Origin: Fen-1258 sp964449775 | GTDB taxonomy: Bacteria; Bacteroidota; Ignavibacteria; Ignavibacteriales; Melioribacteraceae | Length of the DNA: 64,000 bases | NCBI GenBank assembly: GCA_964449775.1 | Contig: CAYVBQ010000019.1 | Span: forward strand, 1 to 64,000 | Reading direction: 5' to 3' | In this document: positions 34,253-42,818 of the stretch, piece by piece | How positions within the stretch are numbered: position 1 is the stretch's first letter | Layout of the letters: the number at the start of each line of letters is the position of its first letter | The notes under the pieces: generated by a model | Told to the model about the DNA's origin: nothing | The model's database searches: none | The model's input: the letters and a program-made list of their open reading frames with translations, nothing else | Translations under genes and position numbers: made by a program

Positions 34253-35101
34253 TTATTGATACAAGAATACCATAGAATAAATTATTAGAATTACTAAAAA
34301 AATTCCGATAGAAAGAGCAGTAAAACCAAATACTTTTGCAATTTTACCTAAAAATTCAGACGGAGCATCGCCTATTTTTTTTTGTAATTCGGGGTCATTC
34401 ATTATAGCATCATATTCTCTAGGACGGTCATCTTTCAATTCAGCTAAATGAACTTTACCGGTGAAAATAACAGTATCAATAGGAAATTTATCCGGTCTAA
34501 AATGTGTGTTGAAAAAGTGGTAAGTAAAAATAAATCCAACGGCTAACAAAGCTTCATCGCTATGAATAATTGTAGCAACATTTATAACAGAACCGGGTAA
34601 ACCTAAGCTTGTAAAAAATTCGGGGAACCATAAAATCAATCCGCTTCCTCCAATCATAGAAACGCCCCAAAATACAGCCCAGTAATCAAATTTTTCCCAA
34701 TAGGTCCATCTTCCATACTGTGGGCGCGGACCTTTACCTATAAACCATTTGAAAGTTTGGATTAGTTCGGTAATATCTTTCCTGTTAAACATTAAAGAGT
34801 TTTCACCCTTTAGTAATGATAAGATTGAAGTTCTTCTGCCATGAGTTTTCTTTAAGAGATATGTTATGTGTAAAAAGAAATAGAGAAAAGTAAGTATGGC
34901 TCCAACACGATGGATAAATCCTGTAACTTCATATCCACCTAAAAAATCTGATAGTGTTTGAAATATACCAACACCTGCAAATTTTATAATCATTCCTGTA
35001 ATAGCTAAAGAGATAAAACTGATAATTACAAGTATGTGTAAAAATCTTGAATATGCGTCGAAACGTTCGTAATATTTTCCTTTATGTTGAGTTTCACTCA
35101 T
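34253..35101 (-). CDS. Membrane cytochrome b (b561/gamma-subunit type)
   Basis: 282 aa from MSETQ. Helices near residues 20-40, 60-80, 145-165, 185-205 and 260-280; haem-ligand-like histidines in R-F-L-H-I-L-V, I-H-R-V-G-A, F-L-H-I-T-Y and I-H-S-D-E-A-L. It resembles the membrane half of the 16-haem fusion, for example R-W-T-Y-W-E-K-F-D-Y-W-A-V-F-W-G versus the matching region there. An ATG 12 nt upstream (35113) is possible; the chosen ATG overlaps the stop of the 19-haem gene as ATGAGTGA, a coupling arrangement. Confidence 0.87.
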   Translation of the reverse strand: MSETQHKGKYYERFDAYSRFLHILVIISFISLAITGMIIKFAGVGIFQTLSDFLGGYEVTGFIHRVGAILTFLYFFLHITYLLKKTHGRRTSILSLLKGENSLMFNRKDITELIQTFKWFIGKGPRPQYGRWTYWEKFDYWAVFWGVSMIGGSGLILWFPEFFTSLGLPGSVINVATIIHSDEALLAVGFIFTYHFFNTHFRPDKFPIDTVIFTGKVHLAELKDDRPREYDAIMNDPELQKKIGDAPSEFLGKIAKVFGFTALSIGIFLVILIIYSMVFLYQ

Positions 35102-37055
35102 GATTATTTTCATTCTCCCTAATTAATGCTTTAATTCTTTTCCTTTCCTGGAATGCTTTTGGAAACCACAATATTGTATGAACACCAAAAAATGTAAAAG
35201 TGCTTACTAACAGAATTACCATAAACCAAAATGTGAAGAATAATATCGGGAACTTATCTCTATCGTGATGCGTGGCGTGCGTTAAATATCCAACAAATTT
35301 TCTATTTGAATTAGGATGACAAGATTGGCAGGTCTGAATGATATTATGGCGGCTTAAAGTAGAAGCCGTGTATGATACAGGTAAAATATTATGAGCGCCG
35401 TGGCAGTCATAACATTTTGCCGCACGTGCCGAGCCAAGTTTTGTAACTTTTCCGTGGAATGTATCAAAATATGTATCTGTTACATCTTTATGGCATTGCC
35501 CGCACTGTTTAGTTATACTCTGTCTAAAATCTTTCAAATCTACTCTTTCAATCTCGTGCGAAAAATGGCAGTCACTGCATGATGGTAATTTTTTATCTGT
35601 TTTATTAAATGATGGGCTGTGAATGCTGCTCTTAAAAGCTTCATAAATACCGAGATGACAATTAGCGCAGGTTGCAGCAACATTTAAAGGATTTACTGTT
35701 GATCTTGGATCTACTTTAGGTAACTCGCGATGACTTGAATGACAATCAACACAAGTTGCAGTTACAAGAAGTCCGCTTTGAATTAATCCCTTGCCATGAA
35801 TACTTTCTTTATAATTCGCAATAATTCCTTTATTGCTTGCATCTTTAGTTGCTGCAATACTTAATCCTTCGCGGTGGCATTTTCCGCAAAGTTCAGGAAC
35901 GTTTCTTGCAAATGTAGGTGACGAAATATTCTTTTGGGATTGAACATCATGACCCGTATGGCAGTCGGTACAATAAGGAGCTGTTTTTTCACCTGTATAA
36001 TATTTCTGCCCGTGGATGCTGATTTTATAATCATCTACTTGGGAAGCATGGCAAATGGAACAATCCACTTTTCCGGCGTTTAGGCAGATAGGATTTTTTG
36101 AAGGTGAAACATTTGTATGACATTTAATACATGAGCTTTGATTATGAACAGAATTTTTAAATTTATTAATATCAACGAACAGTGATTTTTTTTTTCCATC
36201 AACAACTTTTACCAAATCTTTATTACTGTGGCATTTCATACAGTTTTCATCAGGGTAATTGGCATCATAAAAAACTCTTCTTACTTTGTGCGGCTGATGA
36301 CAGTCAACACAAGAAGGAATTTTATGCGGTTCTTTTTCCCAAAGTTCTCCGCGGATTACTTTTAAGTGTACTTCTTCTATCTTAGCGTGGCATTGCATAC
36401 AAGTAGATGCAATCTTATTTCTGTTGATAGTTGATAACGGATTTTCATGAGGTAGAATATCGTGAGAAGAATGGCAGCTTGTACAAACTGCTGTAACTGT
36501 TAAACCGCTTTTATAAAGTCCAATACCATGTATAGATTCAGAATAATCTTGCAATGCTTTGCGCTCTCTTACATTAGCCAATTTTGCAACCTGAGTGCCA
36601 TCTTTATGGCATTGACCGCATAAGCTTGGAATATTTGTAACAAAAGTTTGCGACTTTTGATTTTTGCTCTTGAGAATATTATGCTTACCATGACAAGAAG
36701 CGCAAGTTGGAGCTAAGAATTTTCCTTTTTTTAATGCGCTGCCGTGCAAGCTTCTCTCAAAATGGATAACTGCTTGATCGTGGCATGGCGCGCAATTAAC
36801 TTTTGAAAGTTTTTCCGCATGAGGAAGGTCATCTGCGTTCACATCCGAATGACAGCCAGTGCAGGAGATTTCTTTGTGTACCGAACCGGCAAAATCCTTT
36901 CCATTAATAAACATAGAAACCTTCTTACCGCCACGTTCTGCTATTAAGGTTTTATCGTTGTGGCAATCCAGGCATACTTGATCATCCTTACTCTGCGCAT
37001 TTATTGATGAAAGTAAAATGACAGAAGTAAAAAGAAGCGATATAAATTTTTTCAT
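35094..37055 (-). CDS. 19-haem c-type cytochrome with C-terminal membrane anchor
   Basis: 653 aa from MKKFISLLF (an upstream ATG at 37079 only adds a polar octapeptide before the signal peptide). Nineteen CxxCH motifs, then one membrane helix at ~600-625 and a short basic tail. Two halves are clearly homologous: G-K-K-V-S-M-F-I / G-K-K-K-S-L-F-V, S-V-H-K-E-I-S-C / S-V-H-N-Q-S-S-C, and Y-S-E-S-I-H-G-I-G-L / Y-K-E-S-I-H-G-K-G-L. The protein therefore arose by internal duplication of an ~9-haem module. Likely the periplasmic partner of the following cytochrome b. Confidence 0.88.
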   Translation of the reverse strand: MKKFISLLFTSVILLSSINAQSKDDQVCLDCHNDKTLIAERGGKKVSMFINGKDFAGSVHKEISCTGCHSDVNADDLPHAEKLSKVNCAPCHDQAVIHFERSLHGSALKKGKFLAPTCASCHGKHNILKSKNQKSQTFVTNIPSLCGQCHKDGTQVAKLANVRERKALQDYSESIHGIGLYKSGLTVTAVCTSCHSSHDILPHENPLSTINRNKIASTCMQCHAKIEEVHLKVIRGELWEKEPHKIPSCVDCHQPHKVRRVFYDANYPDENCMKCHSNKDLVKVVDGKKKSLFVDINKFKNSVHNQSSCIKCHTNVSPSKNPICLNAGKVDCSICHASQVDDYKISIHGQKYYTGEKTAPYCTDCHTGHDVQSQKNISSPTFARNVPELCGKCHREGLSIAATKDASNKGIIANYKESIHGKGLIQSGLLVTATCVDCHSSHRELPKVDPRSTVNPLNVAATCANCHLGIYEAFKSSIHSPSFNKTDKKLPSCSDCHFSHEIERVDLKDFRQSITKQCGQCHKDVTDTYFDTFHGKVTKLGSARAAKCYDCHGAHNILPVSYTASTLSRHNIIQTCQSCHPNSNRKFVGYLTHATHHDRDKFPILFFTFWFMVILLVSTFTFFGVHTILWFPKAFQERKRIKALIRENENNHE

Positions 37056-37216
37056 AAATTTTTCTTTTGAGTTGATCAATATAATTCAAAAATCATGCGT
37101 ATAAATTGCTCTCAGAACGTAATTCGAACCCACTCAAAAGTTGCTACTGAGAAAATTCGAGAAATATCTTCAATATTTATTAAAATAAGAACTTCTTGTA
37201 CTGAATATCAGACAAA

Positions 37217-37230
37217 AGACATTAATGTCT
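37217..37230. promoter_or_regulatory. Perfect palindrome AGACATTAATGTCT
   Basis: A 14-bp perfect palindrome 162 bp upstream of the 19-haem cytochrome start, in the otherwise featureless gap. It could be a regulator operator; the binding protein is unknown. Confidence 0.3.
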
Positions 37231-37275
37231 GTGGTTAAAATATTTAGTTCATACCACTTTGTCAATGTTCAAAAA

Positions 37276-37306
37276 TTAAAAAGGAGAAAGGAATTCTCCC
37301 TTCTCC
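37276..37306 (-). terminator. Intrinsic terminator after the receiver/GcvH regulator gene
   Basis: On the minus strand a GGAGAAGGG/CTTTCTCC imperfect stem (37283-37306) is followed by TTTTTAATTTTT. It is 21 nt after the stop. Confidence 0.55.
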
Positions 37307-37326
37307 GCCGAATTTGAAGAGTATTA

Positions 37327-38481
37327 TTATTTCTTAAAGAACTCTCCGGTTATAATGTACCAATCTTTTTCTTCTAAGTTTTCTAACTGTCCCCAGTAAA
37401 GATCAAAACTTTCTTTCCGCTCTTCACCTTTACTAATCAGGTTTTTGATCTCTTTGGTGTACTTCTCAATTTCATCCTGATAAAAACTGACTGCATTCTT
37501 TCCAATCTTAAGTTGAGATAATTCCGTATCTAATTTATCAGCATCAATGATGCAAATCCAATTTTTTTCATATGCAGAATAATCCAATGCTTTAATATTA
37601 TCGCCGAGATCGTTATTAACTTTAGCTACTTGTCCGCTTACGGGTGCATTAAAATGAATAGATCTCTTTCCTTGCTTGATGATAAAAAGAGGTTGACCCT
37701 TTGTGATATTCATTCCGAGGTTCGGAAATTCGATATCATCAATTTTACCTATTAGTTTTTTTGCGAAATCATCTATACCTACACGAACCTTACCGTCTTG
37801 TGCAATTGCAGCCCAACAATGTCCTGCAGAGATAAAAACACCACCCGGAATTGCAAATTCACCGACGTTTAATTTTTCTTCTTCGCTCAAATGTGTAATG
37901 TGTACACGAGGTTTAAGCTGTTTATGAATTCTGTCCTGTCTCTTAATTAAAGATTTTTTGGTGAACTCCAGCAATTCATCTTCAGTGAATGGTTTCTGTA
38001 CGTAATCCATTGCCCCAAGTTTCATACAATCGACTGCAGTTTCAACAGTTGCATATCCTGTAACAATGATAACATCTATATCGGGACGCAAGTATTTTAC
38101 TGACTTGGTGACTTCAACCCCGTCCATCTCCGGCATTTTCAAATCTGTGAAGACAAAATCATAATGATGGGATTTTGTAAGATTTAAAGCTTGGTATCCG
38201 GAAGTTACAGTATCAACAGAATAACCATCCAGCACCAGGATTTTTCTGAAGCTGTCCAGAATAACATCTTCATCGTCTACGCATAAAATTTTTGCCTTAG
38301 GATTTGGTACTTCAACACGTTTAAGCGAAACTGCTTCCTGACTTAAATCCACAGTAATACTTTCTTCGAGAATGTTTTCTCGTTCTTTGCGAACCTTTTT
38401 CTCATTAATTGTCTTTATCGCATATCTAATAATAATATCAGCGATTATGAAAATTATTACGGCAAGAATAAAGAGCGGCAT
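37327..38481 (-). CDS. Membrane-anchored response regulator with GcvH-like (lipoyl-type) domain
   Basis: 384 aa. Membrane helix at residues ~3-22, receiver domain ~62-180 with phospho-acceptor D113 (F-T-D-L-K-M-P), then a domain at ~205-320 with the GcvH pattern: G-H-C-W-A-A-I-A-Q-D-G-K-V-R-V-G-I-D-D-F, I-D-D-I-E-F-P and N-A-P-V-S-G-Q-V. K272 stands eight residues before that proline, exactly where GcvH carries its lipoyl-lysine. No DNA-binding domain. It might couple phosphorylation to a lipoyl-type or protein-docking function at the membrane; unproven. The same architecture occurs in the regulator at 38981. Confidence 0.82.
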   Translation of the reverse strand: MPLFILAVIIFIIADIIIRYAIKTINEKKVRKERENILEESITVDLSQEAVSLKRVEVPNPKAKILCVDDEDVILDSFRKILVLDGYSVDTVTSGYQALNLTKSHHYDFVFTDLKMPEMDGVEVTKSVKYLRPDIDVIIVTGYATVETAVDCMKLGAMDYVQKPFTEDELLEFTKKSLIKRQDRIHKQLKPRVHITHLSEEEKLNVGEFAIPGGVFISAGHCWAAIAQDGKVRVGIDDFAKKLIGKIDDIEFPNLGMNITKGQPLFIIKQGKRSIHFNAPVSGQVAKVNNDLGDNIKALDYSAYEKNWICIIDADKLDTELSQLKIGKNAVSFYQDEIEKYTKEIKNLISKGEERKESFDLYWGQLENLEEKDWYIITGEFFKK

Positions 38482-38980
38482 AATTATTTCTCCTTGAATT
38501 AATAAACTTTGTTTAGGACGGTTCTAAAAATTATCGTATGTAAATATTTAACGCAGAGAACGCAAAAAAAACGCAAAGTCCGCATAGAAAATTGATATTT
38601 TTAGAACCGCTCTTTATGTTCTGTCTGAACTGGGTATAATAGTCAAAAAGTGTTGCTAAAATTACAGTAACCTATTATATCACAAATAATTACAAGGAGT
38701 AAACTTAAAACAAATGAGTTTCTGAATTATCTTTCATTTAATTTTTAGTTTTACTCCTTGCTTTTTCGTGGCGTCTTTATTTTATAACATATAATTTTTT
38801 AATGCAACCACACAAAATATAATCATTAAAATAATGAAGATGACTTTCATCCTTATAACATGCTGTTAAAAGCAATGCGGAAAAACAACTTGAGAAAAAC
38901 ACTACAATACTTTTTAAGTTGTTGAATAAATTATGATAGCTGTATAACAACTAAAATTGTTTTTGTAGTAATATTCAATG
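38482..38980. other. 500-bp intergenic region with two hairpin elements
   Basis: No gene is seen. It contains a 17-bp inverted repeat (CGGTTCTAAAAATTATC at 38519-38535 against 38594-38609) enclosing AACGCAGAGAACGC-type repeats, and the long hairpin at 38693-38760. The rest is AT-rich and without recognisable signals. Confidence 0.6.
38693..38760 (+). ncRNA. Long imperfect hairpin, possible small RNA or repeat element
   Basis: CAAGGAGTAAA at 38693-38703 and its reverse complement at 38749-38760 are extended inward by further A/T pairs to ~25 imperfect pairs, with CTTTTT directly after. No promoter could be identified. A decayed repeat is equally possible. Confidence 0.3.
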
Positions 38981-39793
38981 TTAAAACAGCAACACAAAAT
39001 GACTATTATACCCTGAACTGCATGGAATTAATAATGTCATTTCGTAATCAAGTTCCGTTGGAATAATTCTGTAAATCCACCCATCAAAATAGGGGTCCTT
39101 CTCCAGAAGTTCAGGCTCTTCTAATAATCTATCGTTTTTAGCAATGATAGTTCCGCTAATTACTGAATACAACTGATGAATCAATCCGTCTTCAGTTTCA
39201 AATTTTACGGCGGATGACGCTTGAGTAAGAACTTCATTTACTCCAAGCAAATCTATTTTCTTTATCTGATCTAATGTTTTGATGTAAAAATCGGTTGCGC
39301 CAATTAATACGGAACCGTCAAAATCTATATTCATCCAGCTCGAATAACCAAGCCGATAATATTTAGCAGGGCATGACACAAGCAGAATGGAATCAGCATT
39401 CAATTTTCGTATTATGTTCAGAGTGCTATACTTTATTCCTCTATGAATAACACTGGTCAATTCATCTACGGTAAACGGCTTTGGTATAAATTCGATTGCA
39501 CCTGTATAAAGTGATTTTACCGCATTTTCTATAGTTGAATAACCCGTTGTCATTATTACCGGAGTATCAATTCTTCTTGAATCGAGTTCGGCTAAAAATT
39601 GAAAACCGTCCATTCCGGGAAGCATTATATCGCAAATGATCAGATCAAAATCTTCGATCTTAATTTTTGCAAGTGCAGATGAAGCGTCCATCACAAAATC
39701 AAAAGAATAATTTTCCATCTCAATAATCTTTGAAATGGAATCGATCACAACTTGTTCGTCATCAATTATCAATATGTTTTTGTGCTCTTTCAT
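38981..39793 (-). CDS. Response regulator with degenerate GcvH-like domain
   Basis: 270 aa. Receiver domain at 1-120 with D55 (I-I-C-D-I-M-L-P). The C-terminal half follows GcvH: G-Y-S-S-W-M-N-I-D-F-D-G-S-V-L-I-G-A-T-D-F near the start, then Y-S-V-I-S-G-T-I and E-E-P-E-L-L-E-K-D-P-Y-F-D-G-W-I-Y-R-I. The position of the lipoyl-lysine is a glycine, so it cannot be lipoylated. The start overlaps the kinase stop by 4 bp, so the kinase is its cognate partner. Confidence 0.83.
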   Translation of the reverse strand: MKEHKNILIIDDEQVVIDSISKIIEMENYSFDFVMDASSALAKIKIEDFDLIICDIMLPGMDGFQFLAELDSRRIDTPVIMTTGYSTIENAVKSLYTGAIEFIPKPFTVDELTSVIHRGIKYSTLNIIRKLNADSILLVSCPAKYYRLGYSSWMNIDFDGSVLIGATDFYIKTLDQIKKIDLLGVNEVLTQASSAVKFETEDGLIHQLYSVISGTIIAKNDRLLEEPELLEKDPYFDGWIYRIIPTELDYEMTLLIPCSSGYNSHFVLLF

Positions 39794-41691
39794 GAAATAC
39801 TTTTCGTCTGTTCTTCTTGCGGAAGTTTGATTGAGAATGTGGTTCCTTTTCCAACTTCACTATGAACAGAAATTGATCCGTTATGATTGTCTAATATTCC
39901 CCAAATGACAGAAAGTCCTAGCCCGGTTCCGCGTTGACCTTTTGTTGAGAAGAAGGGTTCGAAAATTTTTGAAATATTTTCCGGTGGTATTCCGCAGCCC
40001 GTATCTGTGATTTCTATTTGAATAAACTTTCTTTCTCCGGCACGGTCAATCAAATCCCATCCCTGCCAATAATCCTTAAATGAAGCGCATCCCTCAATGA
40101 ACCCTTGATTATGAATCTGTATCTTATAAACTGGTCCACCGCATTTAGGGCATTTACTGTTTTTATCAATTAACGAAACATCACACGTCGGGCAAGAAAG
40201 ATTGATTCTGTTATTCTTATCGTGCGAGATTCCAAAGTTGTGGCGATGATTTCCATAGATCGGATCTAAATGAACAAATCCTTCATTGACACCCGATTTT
40301 ATTTTTATCTTCAACGAGGAGATTCCGCCAATCTTATCTTCAGTATCGATCAATGAATGATTCTTTGCACACATTGCGTTTTTTATCTGAGTTATCCCTT
40401 TTGGTGACAAACTGATCTGCGATGTTGAAACTGTAACCGTACCGCCTCTTTGCCCGATAGCATCGGTAGCATTGACAAATAAATTTATAAATACTTGTTG
40501 AATCTGATTTGCATCTGCAGTGATCTTAGGAAGTGTATTGTCAAAATTTTTGATAAGAGTAATATGACTCAACCTCATCTGATTTTTAATGACAGCTTCG
40601 GCTCGATTGATAATTTCATTAACATCAATCATACTTTTCTTTGGAGTTGATTGACGGGCAAAATCCAGCAATCCTTTTACAATATCGCGGCTGCGCATCG
40701 TTTCCCTTACAATAACATTAAGATCTTCCTGCATCTGCGGATTATCTTTTGTCCGCTTTAATAGAAAACTACTATAAGTTAGAACTCCGGTTAGAGGATT
40801 ATTTATTTCGTGAGCAACCCCTGCAGCAAGCTGCCCCAACGAAGCCATCTTTGTTGATTGATAAAGCTGCTGATTCGTCTCGTCGAGTTTCCGGGTCATA
40901 TTATTAAATGATTTACCAAGAGCTCCCAGTTCATCGTTGCTCAAATTTTTAATCGAATAACTTAAATTACCTGCAGCTATTTGATCTGTTGCTTTTACTA
41001 ATTCCTTTACAGGGCTATCCACCCAGCGCTTTACAAAAAATCCTATTATAAATCCAATTGCAGAAATTGCTATAATAGCAAAAATCACTTCGCGAATTTC
41101 ATTCTGTCTAATTTGTTCGTCAACTTCAGTAAGAGAAATCGTTACATCGAGTACTCCCAGAACTTTTGCCGTCTCGGAATGTGCATGGCAATCTGCTTCA
41201 TAACATGATTTTTCATTATAAATAGGATTAATAACACCAAGTACTCTGGGGGAGTCGGAACTCGTTCTGAAAACTCTAGTACGGTCTTTCATAGGAAGTT
41301 TTTCGAGCGGTTTATTCTCAGCATGACAAGCATAGCAGCTTTCTGCGCGTTTATCCAGCATTTTCCCGATATCATCTTTATGAGCTGAATAAATTATCTC
41401 TCCTTCTTTGTTGAGAATGCGAACATTTGAAATTGCCGGATCTTTTCCTATCCTATTAATCATTTCCTGAATGTGTTCTCTTTGGTTGAGCAGCATTACA
41501 TATCGTGTCGAATTCTTAACAGACTCACTAAGTTGATTTGCATGACGTTCCACCTCTGCCTGTAAAACATCGCTTTGAGATTTAACGTTGACGTATGAAT
41601 AGATTCCAATAATTAGAATTGCAGTTATGCTAACAACCCAGATGAGTTTTAAGCTGATCTTCCGAAACAATATTTTTTTTACACGCTTCAT
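39790..41691 (-). CDS. Haem-type sensor histidine kinase with zinc-ribbon insertion
   Basis: 633 aa. Membrane helices at ~15-35 and ~200-222 enclose a periplasmic sensor with C-Y-A-C-H (119-123) and C-Y-E-A-D-C-H (163-169), two predicted c-haem sites. Then HAMP (~222-275), the phospho-acceptor H294 in G-V-A-H-E-I-N-N-P-L, N box N-L-F-V-N-A-T-D-A, and G boxes D-T-G-C-G-I-P and G-T-G-L-G-L-S-V. Between N box and G1 (~425-555) lies a ~130-residue insertion with a zinc ribbon C-P-T-C...C-P-K-C (500-517). Insertions of this kind in HATPase domains are unusual. It is the fourth gene of the ferredoxin-NrfD-cytochrome operon. Confidence 0.9.
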   Translation of the reverse strand: MKRVKKILFRKISLKLIWVVSITAILIIGIYSYVNVKSQSDVLQAEVERHANQLSESVKNSTRYVMLLNQREHIQEMINRIGKDPAISNVRILNKEGEIIYSAHKDDIGKMLDKRAESCYACHAENKPLEKLPMKDRTRVFRTSSDSPRVLGVINPIYNEKSCYEADCHAHSETAKVLGVLDVTISLTEVDEQIRQNEIREVIFAIIAISAIGFIIGFFVKRWVDSPVKELVKATDQIAAGNLSYSIKNLSNDELGALGKSFNNMTRKLDETNQQLYQSTKMASLGQLAAGVAHEINNPLTGVLTYSSFLLKRTKDNPQMQEDLNVIVRETMRSRDIVKGLLDFARQSTPKKSMIDVNEIINRAEAVIKNQMRLSHITLIKNFDNTLPKITADANQIQQVFINLFVNATDAIGQRGGTVTVSTSQISLSPKGITQIKNAMCAKNHSLIDTEDKIGGISSLKIKIKSGVNEGFVHLDPIYGNHRHNFGISHDKNNRINLSCPTCDVSLIDKNSKCPKCGGPVYKIQIHNQGFIEGCASFKDYWQGWDLIDRAGERKFIQIEITDTGCGIPPENISKIFEPFFSTKGQRGTGLGLSVIWGILDNHNGSISVHSEVGKGTTFSIKLPQEEQTKSIS

Positions 41692-42818
41692 TAATTCTTT
41701 TTAAGTTTTCCTGGAACATTTTTCGGATATGATTTATCATCGTGACAACTTGCGCATGTCGGCTTTGCAAAATTCTTTTCTTGATGACAGTCTGTACATT
41801 CCATTGCCGAATGTGTTTCGTCAAGAGTAAGACCGGTGATTTTATGCTGGAAGTTTTCTTGAGTCCATTTACCATGGCAATTAATGCATTCGCCGTTAAG
41901 TCCGGTGAATTTTCCCTTCTCAACGTGGCATCTGTTGCACAAGAGCTTGGGATGAAATTTTGAATTGTCAAAACCGGTGGCATTTTTATGGTTGAATCCC
42001 TCTTTAACAACGTTGGCATGACAACTACCGCAGTTTGCTTTTGTGTTATGGCAATTAGAACAAACCTTATGTTTTTGTTCCAAACTCTTCTCTTTCAAAG
42101 AAACTGTTTTGATTTTCGTATGGCACTTTCCGCAACTTTCATTTGAGTGACATGACTGGCATTCCAATCCAAATAAATCGATGTGTTGGGAATGATAAAA
42201 TGTAACCATCTTACCATTTGCTTTTGGAGTATCAAATTTTATTGTTACCGGCGTTATTATTTTTGGATGCAAACGCTTGACACTTTTTTCTTCAAGTTTT
42301 TGAGCTTGAGTTTTAACTGAAGCTTTATTTGCACCGTGGCAAAACTCGCATTCAACCTTACCGCTCAATGACCGGTGACATTCCATACACTGACGATGAT
42401 ATGCCCCTTTCAAATCGGGTTTACTAATGTCGGTTCGTTTTCGAATAAGTTCGTGACAATCTGAGCATCCGATCACTTGTCCCGGAGGATTATAGTGGTG
42501 ACACATTTTGCATCCGCCGGCCATTCCGCTCATCTCGGCATGAAGCCGATGAGAAAATACAACAGGGGCATAGATATCTGTTTGCTTCTTGAATTTATCG
42601 ATTGTAAGTACCGATGGTCCCTCTTCCGGTAATTGATCTATCGATACCATCTTTTCTCTTGGACAGGGAATGATGCATGGATTTTCTTTGGTAGGAATAT
42701 CGCAAGTATGACAGGTCTTGCATGAAATTCCAGAAAGATTTGGGTGAACTTGTTTTTTTGTCTGCGCATTTACAATAAGTGCAAAAAAGAAAATTGCAAT
42801 TAATATTTTTGTTTTCAT
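41691..42818 (-). CDS. 13-haem periplasmic cytochrome c of the NrfD module
   Basis: 375 aa with a signal peptide. Thirteen CxxCH motifs. The N-terminal C-K-T-C-H-T-C-D-I-P-T-K-E-N-P-C-I-I-P-C-P adds three non-haem cysteines. The protein overlaps the NrfD gene by 4 bp (ATGA) and shares one base with the kinase gene. It should take electrons from the ferredoxin/NrfD pair into the periplasm, like the multihaem subunits of Hmc/Qrc/ACIII-type complexes. Confidence 0.88.
   Translation of the reverse strand: MKTKILIAIFFFALIVNAQTKKQVHPNLSGISCKTCHTCDIPTKENPCIIPCPREKMVSIDQLPEEGPSVLTIDKFKKQTDIYAPVVFSHRLHAEMSGMAGGCKMCHHYNPPGQVIGCSDCHELIRKRTDISKPDLKGAYHRQCMECHRSLSGKVECEFCHGANKASVKTQAQKLEEKSVKRLHPKIITPVTIKFDTPKANGKMVTFYHSQHIDLFGLECQSCHSNESCGKCHTKIKTVSLKEKSLEQKHKVCSNCHNTKANCGSCHANVVKEGFNHKNATGFDNSKFHPKLLCNRCHVEKGKFTGLNGECINCHGKWTQENFQHKITGLTLDETHSAMECTDCHQEKNFAKPTCASCHDDKSYPKNVPGKLKKN

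Noticed and set aside
24600..36900. Regularly spaced repeated words that look like a CRISPR or minisatellite array
   Set aside because: They are CxxCH codons in coding frames, with irregular spacing and no spacer structure.
41630..42019. 129-codon minus-strand frame
   Set aside because: Out-of-frame reading of the 13-haem cytochrome and the kinase start; it contains no CxxCH and no other domain motif.
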